Origin: CAZXYS01 sp964645005
GTDB taxonomy: Bacteria > Bacteroidota > Ignavibacteria > Kapaibacteriales > UBA2268
DNA: 21,816 bases
Assembly: GCA_964645005.1 (NCBI GenBank)
Contig: CAZXYS010000054.1
Span: 1-21,816, forward strand
Direction of reading: 5' to 3'
Of this stretch, positions 1 through 8,632 are shown piece by piece. The notes under the pieces are model-generated. The model made no database searches. It saw only the letters and a program-made list of their open reading frames with translations, and was not told the DNA's origin. Each line of letters opens with the position of its first letter. Within the stretch, counting starts at the first letter, position 1. A program made the translations under genes and the position numbers.

Positions 1-119
1 CGCCCTGATTTGTTAGACAATTTTATTTCAGGGCTTATCATTTATCATGCAAATAATGGTCGGAAAAGGTGGGGTACTTTGCTCCGAAATGGGTGGGGTA
101 CTTTGCTCCGAAATATGCA
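1..119. mobile_element. One end of an IS21-like insertion sequence (rest lies outside the window)
   Basis: Two 23-bp direct repeats spaced 24 bp apart lie just inside a terminus that, read from the right, begins TGCATATTTCGG. IS21-family elements characteristically carry several such subterminal repeats (transposase-binding sites) and begin with TG. The right boundary is placed at 119 because the coding frame of an interrupted transposase (120-182) stops being transposase-like exactly there. A short hairpin (2-8 paired with 28-34) lies further inside. No IstA or IstB coding sequence is visible in the 119 bases, so it cannot be said which end this is. The family assignment rests on the repeat pattern only. 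Confidence 0.5.
68..114. repeat. Two tandem 23-bp subterminal repeats of the IS end
   Basis: The 23-bp unit at 68-90 is repeated without mismatch at 92-114, one base apart (period 24). It begins GGTGGGGTAC and ends CTCCGAAAT. Phased exact copies next to a terminus fit transposase-binding sites. A chance origin is very unlikely for 23 identical bases in AT-rich DNA. Confidence 0.85.
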
Positions 120-182
120 CTCAAGATGCTCTCTCAAGATAATAGTTTTTTCTTCGGATGTGCAGCGTTTTTTCTTTTTCAT
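120..182 (-). pseudogene. Truncated N-terminus of a transposase (HTH type), interrupted by the IS end
   Basis: On the minus strand an ATG at 182 is preceded, with 6-base spacing, by a strong AAAGGAGG site (189-196). The first 21 codons read MKKKKRCTSEEKTIILREHLE. This matches the usual opening of helix-turn-helix transposase proteins of the IS3/IS66 kind (basic start, then S/T-x-EEK-x-x-ILREHLE). After codon 21 the frame runs into the repeated IS end and terminates about 20 codons later. The similarity breaks exactly at the inferred IS terminus, so this looks like a transposase gene split by a second insertion. The family is named from the motif only. Confidence 0.6.
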
Positions 183-261
183 TTTTAGCCTCCTTTAATT
201 CTACAAATTTACACATCCTTTTGTCATTTTCCATCTGAAACGGAATAATTATAATGGAATA

Positions 262-289
262 TTAATATAAGTGGGGAAGTATTTGTCAA
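262..289 (-). promoter_or_regulatory. Possible sigma-70-type promoter for the truncated transposase
   Basis: Read on the minus strand, TTGACA (289-284) is followed after 16 bases by TATTAA (267-262), about 70 bases upstream of the AAAGGAGG site of the transposase remnant. The -35 is a perfect match, while the -10 matches only 4 of 6. In AT-rich DNA such matches arise easily, and this lineage often uses a different promoter consensus, so this is weak. Confidence 0.25.
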
Positions 290-335
290 TAATCAAACGG
301 AAGTGAATTTTCAACAATATTCTTTAATTTCAAAG

Positions 336-379
336 TTGTAATGTCAAATCTTGTAAAATCCTGTCAACCCCTGTAAACC
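336..379. repeat. Short imperfect tandem repeat of TGTAA/TGTCAA words
   Basis: Five TGTAA or TGTCAA words recur with roughly 6- to 10-base spacing (about 338, 343, 353, 363 and 373). They lie just past the 3' end of the tRNA gene. No function can be assigned. Confidence 0.35.
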
Positions 380-386
380 GTTTCCG

Positions 387-460
387 TGATCCCGGCAGGA
401 CTCGAACCTGCGCCACCGAGTTTAGGAAACTCGTGCTCTATCCACCTGAGCTACGGGACC
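387..460 (-). tRNA. tRNA-Arg (anticodon CCU)
   Basis: The minus strand folds into a full cloverleaf of 74 bases. It has a 7-bp acceptor stem with one G-U pair, a D arm with a GCTC/GAGC stem, an anticodon stem CGAGT/ACTCG with loop TTCCTAA giving anticodon CCT, and a T arm with loop TTCGAGT. The discriminator is A, and the CCA end is not encoded. It begins 13 bases downstream of the stop codon of the Smg-like gene on the same strand, so co-transcription with the ybeY operon is possible. Its 3' half faces the mobile-element debris at 1-182, but I found no duplicated tRNA end that would mark an integration site. Confidence 0.95.
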
Positions 461-473
461 TTTTTTCAAAAAA

Positions 474-953
474 CTAATTTATACTGTCACTACCATCAAG
501 CATTATGCGGCTGCCGAAAGAATTACTATCGCTCGCATTAAAAATTGTCATTGCAACAAATGCTTTCAGATGCTCACTGTCGATAAGATGAATACCGGAT
601 GTAAGTGATCTTTCTATTATCTGCTCAATATGTTCGTTATTTAAAATTCCAAGAGAATGTAATTGAATCATCTCTCCCCATGCTTCACGGGTGAATAATT
701 CACGTTCAGCTTCGTGCAGAACGCGATAAGATCGATTCGCGTGGAACTCATCATCCTCAAAAATTTCTTCGGATAATTCATTCCTGTCTGCAAGCCAACT
801 GAAAGCTGTTGAAATTTCAGTTTTAGTGTAGCCGCGGTCCTGCAATTCATTAACATCAATCTCTGCGATGTTCTTATTCTGACGCAATTCCGAAATCACG
901 TAAATGATAATTTCAACAATTCTTTCGAAATTATTTTTCTCTTGTCTATTCAT
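474..953 (-). CDS. Smg/DUF494 family protein
   Basis: A protein of about 159 residues resembling E. coli Smg (DUF494) in length and layout. The N-terminal part has an ELR...ELQDRGYTKTEISTAFSWL stretch like the family's winged-helix-like segment, where Smg has a GF/GY-hydrophilic-xALxWL pattern. The C-terminal part has the family's conserved run of SYRVLHEAE, GILN and EQIIER, then an LKAFVAMTIFN helix. The molecular function of Smg proteins is not established. The ATG at 953 is preferred over an in-frame TTG at 962 because it overlaps the stop codon of ybeY by 8 bases, suggesting translational coupling. No Shine-Dalgarno sequence is obvious. The gene is followed after 13 bases by tRNA-Arg. Confidence 0.75.
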   Translation of the reverse strand: MNRQEKNNFERIVEIIIYVISELRQNKNIAEIDVNELQDRGYTKTEISTAFSWLADRNELSEEIFEDDEFHANRSYRVLHEAERELFTREAWGEMIQLHSLGILNNEHIEQIIERSLTSGIHLIDSEHLKAFVAMTIFNASDSNSFGSRIMLDGSDSIN

Positions 954-1362
954 ATGAATCAATATATTTATCTTCTAATTCTTTCATAGCTTGTCTCTGT
1001 TTCTCGGTTTTGTCATCGTAACCAATTAAATGCAGACATCCATGTGATGTAAGACGCATCAACTCATTCGTTAGTGACACTTTGCAATCCTTTGCCTGCT
1101 GGCGCGCCGTTTCAACTCCGATGTAAATTTCTCCTTCAATTTCGTCCTCTCCAAGTTGAAAGCTCAATACATCCGTGGAATAATCATGATTCAGATATTC
1201 TTTGTTTAGCTTTGTGATCTCATCATCATTGAGATAAATAATTCTTATCAATGCATTACTTATCTTTTCACCCCGAAGTGTTCTTTCTGCCGTTCCCCGT
1301 ATCTTCTTCTCAGGCAACCGCCTGATACCACTTGAATTGTAAACCTCGACCTCGATTGCCAT
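946..1362 (-). CDS. ybeY: Endoribonuclease YbeY (rRNA maturation factor)
   Basis: A 138-residue protein of the YbeY/UPF0054 family, a metal-dependent single-strand endoribonuclease needed for 16S rRNA 3'-end maturation and late 70S quality control. The signature STDVLSF lies at residues 62-68. The metal-site motif is at 107-117, with His107, His111 and then Gly-Tyr-Asp-Asp. In most bacteria the third ligand is His; here that position is Asp117, a replacement I recall from Bacteroidota YbeY proteins. The length is typical for a short YbeY. The gene overlaps the Smg-like gene, and 107 bases separate its start from the unknown gene upstream on the same strand. Confidence 0.93.
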   Translation of the reverse strand: MAIEVEVYNSSGIRRLPEKKIRGTAERTLRGEKISNALIRIIYLNDDEITKLNKEYLNHDYSTDVLSFQLGEDEIEGEIYIGVETARQQAKDCKVSLTNELMRLTSHGCLHLIGYDDKTEKQRQAMKELEDKYIDSYE

Positions 1363-1469
1363 ATATAATTTACATCTTATCTTAAAATTAATTTGTCAAA
1401 GATACAATCATTGTTAAAAATAATTTTATAAAATATACAAAAAATAATAATCAAAAAAAATGCCGGATT

Positions 1470-1916
1470 TTATTTATCTAAAATTTCCGGTAACTTGTCT
1501 TCCGTCAATGATAATTGCATTGCTGATAAAAGCACAGCCGGATCCAATGAACCAAAATCAGCGCTAAGAATATCCCTGCTTATATTGGAATACATTGAAC
1601 AGGTGCACTGTTTACCAATTATCATGCAGGAAATCAATTCATCTTTGGCACTTAAAAATATAACTTCATCCGGTTCGAAAACCAGATAACCAAGGCAGTC
1701 ATGTAACTCATAATAGCCGTGATGGGTTTGCACTGATATCAAAGCTCCCTGCCTGTCCTTCCCTAAGTTTACATCGTTGGTTATGGTCACCACCAATTGC
1801 TGACCGGTTTCTTCATTTGCCAGCTTCCATGACCAGGCATCACCCATATCTTTGTGATCAACTCCTAATGTAGCAGTGATATTTTTAATATCGTTAATTG
1901 TAAATTTGAATTTCAT
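1470..1916 (-). CDS. Hypothetical protein, 148 aa, family not recognised
   Basis: I do not recognise this protein. It has no signal peptide and no membrane segment. It looks like a soluble mixed alpha/beta domain: a charged N-terminal part with a WSWKLANEETG segment, a central stretch with beta-like strands (QQLVVTITN, GALISVQTHHG, GYLVFEPDEVIFL), then a cysteine cluster (Cys-x6-Cys-x-Cys around residues 97-106) and a helical acidic C-terminus. The start is supported by a GAGG site (plus-strand 1922-1925) five bases upstream of the ATG. It lies between trmB and ybeY on the same strand, separated by about 200 and 107 bases, and is probably transcribed on its own or as the head of the ybeY operon. 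Codon use resembles its neighbours. Confidence 0.75.
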   Translation of the reverse strand: MKFKFTINDIKNITATLGVDHKDMGDAWSWKLANEETGQQLVVTITNDVNLGKDRQGALISVQTHHGYYELHDCLGYLVFEPDEVIFLSAKDELISCMIIGKQCTCSMYSNISRDILSADFGSLDPAVLLSAMQLSLTEDKLPEILDK

Positions 1917-2113
1917 TAATGCCTCGTGCCAGTTATCAATTTTATACTATGCACATTACGAACTTTTTTAAAATTTGTTTGATTTTGTTTGTAATACTTA
2001 AAAAATTCAATTTAATAAAATTTGATAAAACAATAAGCAATTTGATTGTGAATAAATACGTACCATAATTTAAAAAATTTCTTTATGGATTGGATGAGTA
2101 AATATACTTAAGA

Positions 2114-2788
2114 TCATTTTAGCTCGCAAACCATTCTTGTATAATCAACACCTCTTTTCTTACACGACATTTCCTTATTCGTTTCCGGCAATTGCCATTC
2201 TTCATCAGCTTCAATATAATTATATTCAAATTTGCCATGTTCAACAATCACTTCCCGCTGGTAAACATCCACATCAGGTACATCCGTCGCCAGAAACAGT
2301 TTCCCTTCCGGTTTCAATATTCTCGCGCATTCATCAAGGAAGGAATGATTGAACAGCCTTCTCTTGCGGTGTTTTTTCTTGAACCATGGGTCCGGAAAGA
2401 GATAGAATATCTTATCGATCGAATTATCGTCAATAAATGGCAGTCCATTCACAGCGCTGTACCAGATAACACCACAATTTCTTATACTCTCGCCTTCAAT
2501 CACTTTATTCAGCCACTCGGTGATCTTCTGACGCACTTCAATCCCCAGTACATTCAAATCCGGATTACGCACTGCAAATTCCAGCAGGAAATCCCCCTTC
2601 CCGCAGCCAATATCCAGCGCCGCAGGCGGCTTCCCATCATCAAACATTTCCGCCCAATCGATTTTCTCTATCAACGGCGGATAACATTCCGGCAATTTTT
2701 CAAATTGTTCCGCCGGCAAATAATAATTCGGCGAGGTATGCTCTCGCAGTCTGCCCGGCAGCGGATATTTTTTGTGGTCGATCTTCAT
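2114..2788 (-). CDS. trmB: tRNA (guanine-N7-)-methyltransferase TrmB
   Basis: A 224-residue class I SAM-dependent methyltransferase that makes m7G46 in the variable loop of tRNAs. The SAM-binding motif LDIGCGKG is at residues 58-65, followed by the acidic ribose-binding strand end GIEVR (82-86). The family-specific FPDPWFKKKHRKRR motif is at 131-144 and is diagnostic for TrmB. The C-terminal part has TDVPD and the ETNKEMSCKKRGVDY segment typical of the family. The length is normal and the protein appears complete. It is transcribed away from groES, and the 171-base gap between them carries the CIRCE operator close to the groES side. Confidence 0.95.
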   Translation of the reverse strand: MKIDHKKYPLPGRLREHTSPNYYLPAEQFEKLPECYPPLIEKIDWAEMFDDGKPPAALDIGCGKGDFLLEFAVRNPDLNVLGIEVRQKITEWLNKVIEGESIRNCGVIWYSAVNGLPFIDDNSIDKIFYLFPDPWFKKKHRKRRLFNHSFLDECARILKPEGKLFLATDVPDVDVYQREVIVEHGKFEYNYIEADEEWQLPETNKEMSCKKRGVDYTRMVCELK

Positions 2789-2875
2789 GGTGATAAAATT
2801 AATAATTTATCAGCAATCTTTAAAAAAATTCAAATTTAACCTCAACAATAATAATTTTTTGTCGCCGTCATTTGC

Positions 2876-2902
2876 TTAGCACTCTGAAATTGAGAGTGCT
2901 AA
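2876..2902. promoter_or_regulatory. CIRCE operator (HrcA-binding site) of groESL
   Basis: TTAGCACTC (2876-2884) and GAGTGCTAA (2894-2902) form a perfect 9-bp inverted repeat with the canonical 9-base spacer. This is the CIRCE consensus bound by the repressor HrcA, which releases on heat shock. It ends 57 bases before the groES start codon, so it probably lies in or next to the transcription start. hrcA itself is not in the window, and no second CIRCE is seen before dnaK or the hsp20 genes. Confidence 0.97.
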
Positions 2903-2959
2903 TTTTCGTAAAAGATGAATGAAAGCAGGGTTATTCAAACAATTATCGGAGGATAAAAT

Positions 2960-3247
2960 ATGGCTATCACACCTTTGCACGACAGGATACTCGTTAAACC
3001 GTCCAATCCCGAGGACGTTACAAAAGGCGGTATCATCATTCCCGACACAGCTAAAGAAAAGCCCCAGCAGGGCGAAGTAATTGCAGTCGGTCAGGGTCGT
3101 ATCAACGACGACGGCAAGAACATTCCGCTTCAGGTGAAAGCGGGCGACCAGATTCTCTACGGAAAATATTCCGGCACAGAGATCACTATTGACGGCGATG
3201 AATTCATGATCATGCGCGAAAGCGATGTTTTCGGCATTATCAGCTAA
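2960..3247 (+). CDS. groES: Co-chaperonin GroES
   Basis: A 95-residue Cpn10 that caps the GroEL ring and closes the folding chamber in the cytoplasm. The sequence starts with the typical PLHDRILVKP strand, followed by the mobile loop (TKGGIIIPDTAKEKP, about 21-35) that binds GroEL. The GEVIAVG and YGKYSGTE segments and the EFMIMRESDVFGII C-terminus complete the domain. The start is fixed by a GGAGG site (2948-2952) seven bases upstream. It is the first gene of the groESL operon, under the CIRCE operator, with groEL 63 bases downstream. Confidence 0.98.
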   Translation: MAITPLHDRILVKPSNPEDVTKGGIIIPDTAKEKPQQGEVIAVGQGRINDDGKNIPLQVKAGDQILYGKYSGTEITIDGDEFMIMRESDVFGIIS

Positions 3248-3310
3248 GAAACAGATTTTCAATAAGAAGATAATTAAGTAGAATGTAAATTAATTCAGGA
3301 GGATGACTCT

Positions 3311-4963
<1,653 letters not shown>

Positions 4964-5000
4964 TAAGCCAGCCTGAATATTTATAGATAATATTGATATA

Positions 5001-5033
5001 AACCGCAGGGATAATTCCTTGCGGTTTTTTTTT
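5001..5033 (+). terminator. Rho-independent terminator of groESL
   Basis: An 11-bp stem (5001-5011 with 5016-5026, one G-U pair), a 4-base loop and a run of T residues from 5025 to 5033. It begins about 37 bases after the groEL stop codon, in the correct orientation to end the groESL transcript. Confidence 0.9.
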
Positions 5034-5330
5034 GGAAATGTGTTTAATAATTAACAGATTATAAAAAATAGTGTTAGTTAAACTAATTATTGAATGATAC
5101 AAATCTAAATTGTACTGACTTTAAACTTTTTCGTCTTTATACTACTATATAAATATCAGCAAATTTCATTCTCATTATCATTCATAACTTTATCATGGAA
5201 TTAACCATTAAAAAAGTTTTTTAGTCAATTTAGAAAACTGATAAGATTCTTACTGTAAAGTATTTCTAAAAAAAATTCCACTACTTTTTTAAGTGCTATT
5301 TATTATTATTCATAAAATTAGGAGGTAAAT

Positions 5331-5900
5331 ATGTTTAGAATTCTAACCAAAACCGTAAATGCTTCAAAAGGCGCCATAACGTCTGCCTTGAAAGGCAGCA
5401 GTGATGTGTCATCTGCTTCAATAAACGCTGCAAAGAACCTGACAGTAACTACTTTGCGCGAATCCGGATCTTTACTAAAGCAAGGAATACAACTTCCGGC
5501 GGCAATAGCTAAAGGCGCAATTGATGGTGTCAGCGAAGTTGGTGTTTCCCTTGTTAAAGCAACGAAGGGAATAGTACAGGGAGTTGTTCAGGGCGCAGCG
5601 GAAGAAGGAAAAGATCCTGAAGAACCAATCCAGGGGGTAGTCGCCGAAGCTTTGTATGGCGCAAAGGAATTTGGCAGCGGCATTAGTGACATGGCAGTTT
5701 CAGCAGTAAAAGGTTCAGTAGATGCTGTCAAACAGGTTGGCGGCGATACTGCAGGAGCTTCTACCACCGCTGTCCGTACTTCTTTAATCGTCTCTAAAGA
5801 ATTCGGAGAGGATACTTTCAATAATGTCAAAAATGTCTTAGCTGAAACCTTTGACGGGGCTCAAGATATAATCGACGAATTTGAGAGAAAATCTCAATAA
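5331..5900 (+). CDS. Ala/Gly/Val-rich amphipathic helical protein, 189 aa, unknown function
   Basis: I do not recognise a named family. The protein is dominated by Ala, Gly, Ser, Val and Lys, lacks Cys and Trp, and has no signal peptide or convincing membrane span. It contains internal repeats: AKGAIDGVSEVG at 60-71 and VKGSVDAVKQVG at 126-137 share a K-G-x-[IV]-D-x-V-x-x-V-G pattern, and KEFG recurs at 112-115 and 156-159. This spacing suggests amphipathic helices of the kind seen in phasins, LEA proteins or apolipoprotein-like coats, so a surface-coating or desiccation/stress role is possible but is inference. A strong GGAGG site (5321-5325) five bases before the ATG indicates efficient translation. 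It is monocistronic, downstream of groEL but separated by a terminator and about 300 bases. Confidence 0.8.
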   Translation: MFRILTKTVNASKGAITSALKGSSDVSSASINAAKNLTVTTLRESGSLLKQGIQLPAAIAKGAIDGVSEVGVSLVKATKGIVQGVVQGAAEEGKDPEEPIQGVVAEALYGAKEFGSGISDMAVSAVKGSVDAVKQVGGDTAGASTTAVRTSLIVSKEFGEDTFNNVKNVLAETFDGAQDIIDEFERKSQ

Positions 5901-6006
5901 CTGCCGGAATATTATTAGCTTTGAATAAAATGAGTAGAACATCTATGATTGGAGCGAGGTTGACTCAAAGGTATGAAAATTCGTAAAGCGGCATCTTGAC
6001 TGATTT

Positions 6007-6043
6007 ATATATATGCCACACATATAATGTGTGGCATATATAT
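6007..6043. other. Perfect 17-bp inverted repeat between convergent genes
   Basis: Arms 6007-6023 and 6027-6043 are perfectly complementary, with a 3-base loop (ATA). The core is GCCACAC/GTGTGGC flanked by alternating AT. It sits about 105 bases after the amphipathic-protein gene and 60 bases before the 3' end of the opposing secreted-protein gene. Neither side has a T-run, so it is not a textbook intrinsic terminator. It may still act as a bidirectional transcript end, or it may form a cruciform. Confidence 0.8.
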
Positions 6044-6102
6044 CTTAGTGTGCAAACGATAAATTCAGAAGGTTAATTTCACCTAATTTATTGTCTGAAT
6101 AA

Positions 6103-8208
6103 CTACTTCACTACCACAACAGGCAGAGTTTTTAGCTTTCCGTCAATGTTGATATTTATGAAATATGTACAATTGCTTAAGCTGCCTGCATCAATAGTAT
6201 ATGAATTAGTACCGGTATTTATCCTGCCTTCAAACAATTTCAGAACTTCATTCCCCAAATTATCGTATAATTCTATTTCCGCACTTACCGGAATTTCAGC
6301 GCAGTTTTCAATTATCAAATTTCCTGACTGAGAGATCGGGTTCCTGTCAACATAAATATTCATATCCTCCGTAAGAATCTTATCATCGACACTTACAGTA
6401 CCATCCAGCCAATTCAGACACCTGTTTACCAAATCGCGCCTGTCATTTTCTTCAAATATCTGTGGGATAAATCCTAACATAACAACTTTGCTGTCGCCAA
6501 CTTCTGAGCGAACTGCTGAAATTGAATCAGTTCCTGCATGTTTCAGTATAGGATTGCAATGAGATTTTGTTATCTCAAGCGCAGGCAAGTAATAGGAAAT
6601 CAGATCGCCTTCAGCGCTAAAACCTTTTGATATGGGATCTCCCGGATATCCGATTAAATTTACCTTGCCATCAGTCTTTTGTCCCTGATGACAATGAGCA
6701 ATCCATTTATAACCCAGCTTTGACGGCAGCGAGGAACTTTCCGCATTCAGAATATATGGCACACCTGATCCGGTAATAATAAAATCAACACCATTATCGA
6801 TCAAATTACCGATCTTCTTGGAATCAGCATTCTCCAACGCGCCTTCTTCGCCGCAGCTAATTATGACTTGCTCCAAATCCGGCAGACTATCTATCAAAGC
6901 AGCATAATCATCGAAATCCATGCTCAGGAAATCATTTCTGCCAACAGATTTAATATCTTCTTCAAGATCATATACTCCCTGTTCCATATCTCCGTTAACA
7001 TTTACCTTTTTTATATCTTTTGTTATTACAGTAACTTTTAAAGGATACAATACATTTTCCTCAGCGTCATTATCCTTGAGTATCAAACTCAGATCACCGA
7101 TTCCTGATTCATCAAATACATTGGCATCAAAAGAAGCTTCTATTGTCTCGTTAGATTCAATTGCTAATACGTCGGAATCAGAAAGATTATTCCCTAAAGT
7201 CCATCCACTGGGCGTTCTATCAGATTTAACTATATCAATATCATAAAATTTTTGAACATCACTATTATTGGTGATTTGAATTTCATATTTTCTTCTTTCG
7301 GATAATTCAATCGCAGAATACCTTGGATTATCATTTATTATTGTCAGATCGTTATCAACTTTAACTCCTTTACAGCAATTCAGGATATGCCGTAAAAACA
7401 AGTTCTCATTAAATTTCTGGACAAGTCCGTATAATTTAATATTATCCATATCCCAATCTTCCTGCTTCTTGATTACGTATGTGTGCCTGTATTTATCCCC
7501 TGCTTTTACATTTTGGGGGATAATGTCGTCCGTACCCCACATACCCCCAGCCATATATCGCAGTACATTCATAAAATGATAATCTTTAAGAACCGCAGGT
7601 TTATCGTAGTAAGGATGCTCCTTGAATCTGGAATCACCGGAAAAACTATTCCTTTGTTCATAGCCGCTGCCTTCCCCTGTAACATCATCTTCGACAACAA
7701 AGACATTAAAATTTACATTACCGGAATAATCAACTGCAAAATCGGCATATATTGCAGCATAGATTTTTTTCGTACTATCATCGTAAGTCCAATATAATTC
7801 TACTGACAAAGGCGCTTCTTCGGCAGTTTCCTTTTTGTAGGCATCCTCCCATAACGTTGGGTATAAAGCAAGGACTGTATCAGGGTCTCCCTGCTGGGCA
7901 TAAGGATTATAAAGAGGTTTGCGATTAACAGCCCCGGAAGGGTAACCTTCAGCATATTTAATTGCAAGAAAAACACTTTCCTGAAACGCCATCGGATCAC
8001 CATAATGCACCTTCAGTGGGAGCACCTTATCAGGATATTTTTCCGTCAGACTGTCCAGATAAACAGTACCATTCGGACACCATCCGCACCATGTTCCCGT
8101 AAAACATTCGACAAGCACATTCTTCTTAACCTGAGCAACGGAATTCTGGGGTAATGCCAAACATGTTAGCAGCATCGCAAGCGTAATAATGGTAAAATAC
8201 TTTTTCAT
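6103..8208 (-). CDS. Omp28-related secreted protein with thioredoxin-like domain and T9SS sorting domain
   Basis: A 701-residue exported protein. Residues 1-25 form a signal peptide (MKKYF, hydrophobic core, cleavage likely after SVA). A thioredoxin-like domain follows directly, with the redox motif CGWC at 41-44 inside the typical FTGTWCGWCPNG context; this arrangement is that of Omp28-related proteins of Bacteroidota. The middle part has Ig-like strands. A segment around residues 400-605 (DFIITGSG, NLIGYPGD, VVMLGF, CLNWLDG) resembles a glutamine-amidotransferase/ThuA-like fold without an evident catalytic triad. Residues about 614-701 form a T9SS type A sorting domain ending in TLPVVVVK. 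It is therefore probably exported through the inner membrane by Sec, then across the outer membrane by T9SS, and may be surface-attached. The natural substrate is unknown. It is monocistronic, with a long AT-rich leader. Confidence 0.85.
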   Translation of the reverse strand: MKKYFTIITLAMLLTCLALPQNSVAQVKKNVLVECFTGTWCGWCPNGTVYLDSLTEKYPDKVLPLKVHYGDPMAFQESVFLAIKYAEGYPSGAVNRKPLYNPYAQQGDPDTVLALYPTLWEDAYKKETAEEAPLSVELYWTYDDSTKKIYAAIYADFAVDYSGNVNFNVFVVEDDVTGEGSGYEQRNSFSGDSRFKEHPYYDKPAVLKDYHFMNVLRYMAGGMWGTDDIIPQNVKAGDKYRHTYVIKKQEDWDMDNIKLYGLVQKFNENLFLRHILNCCKGVKVDNDLTIINDNPRYSAIELSERRKYEIQITNNSDVQKFYDIDIVKSDRTPSGWTLGNNLSDSDVLAIESNETIEASFDANVFDESGIGDLSLILKDNDAEENVLYPLKVTVITKDIKKVNVNGDMEQGVYDLEEDIKSVGRNDFLSMDFDDYAALIDSLPDLEQVIISCGEEGALENADSKKIGNLIDNGVDFIITGSGVPYILNAESSSLPSKLGYKWIAHCHQGQKTDGKVNLIGYPGDPISKGFSAEGDLISYYLPALEITKSHCNPILKHAGTDSISAVRSEVGDSKVVMLGFIPQIFEENDRRDLVNRCLNWLDGTVSVDDKILTEDMNIYVDRNPISQSGNLIIENCAEIPVSAEIELYDNLGNEVLKLFEGRINTGTNSYTIDAGSLSNCTYFININIDGKLKTLPVVVVK

Positions 8209-8273
8209 AAATAACTCCTATTAGTAATATAACACTGATTGTTATGATATATAAAATTAAAGCTTTATTAATC

Positions 8274-8571
8274 CTCCTTGATTGTTAATCGATTCCCATC
8301 CTAAATTTATATATTAATCAAATATACCCTTATTTTTCTTGCCTTATAGTTATAGCTGAAATCTATGATTAACAATTAAAATTTTTCAATTTACTTTATT
8401 TAATAAGAATATTCAAATAACAAAAAAGTTACGGAATCGAGTAATTTTTTGAGGAGGCAAAAGGAAATACCTGATTTTCGTCACTATTATTTCAAATAAA
8501 TTAAAATCTAAATTTCAATTACTGCTCCTTAATAATTAATATTTTATTAATCCCATTCAAATTTATATATT
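8274..8571. repeat. Two degenerate ~45-bp direct repeats in an AT-rich intergenic region
   Basis: The 424-base gap 8209-8632 between divergent genes has no ORF I would support. It holds two similar blocks in the same orientation, 8274-8315 and 8525-8571. Each starts CTCCTT, has an AT-rich middle, and ends with TCCCATYC followed by AAATTTATATATT. The last 21-22 bases agree except for one deletion and about one substitution. One copy is 62 bases upstream of the transporter gene. They may be a duplicated upstream regulatory region or a small dispersed repeat. No clear promoter was found. Confidence 0.5.
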
Positions 8572-8632
8572 GCGTGCCAATAGAATTACAACTGAGCCTT
8601 AAAATTTTAAATGAACCAATGCAAGGGGCAGC

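Noticed and set aside
10..198. Open plus-strand frame of 62 codons across the IS end
   Set aside because: It only translates the direct repeats and the reverse of the transposase remnant; no ribosome site or recognisable protein.
387..460. tRNA-Arg as attachment site of an integrated element
   Set aside because: No duplicated tRNA 3' segment and no integrase gene are visible within the window.
2192..2839. Long plus-strand frame opposite trmB
   Set aside because: It is a shadow of the clearly conserved trmB coding sequence.
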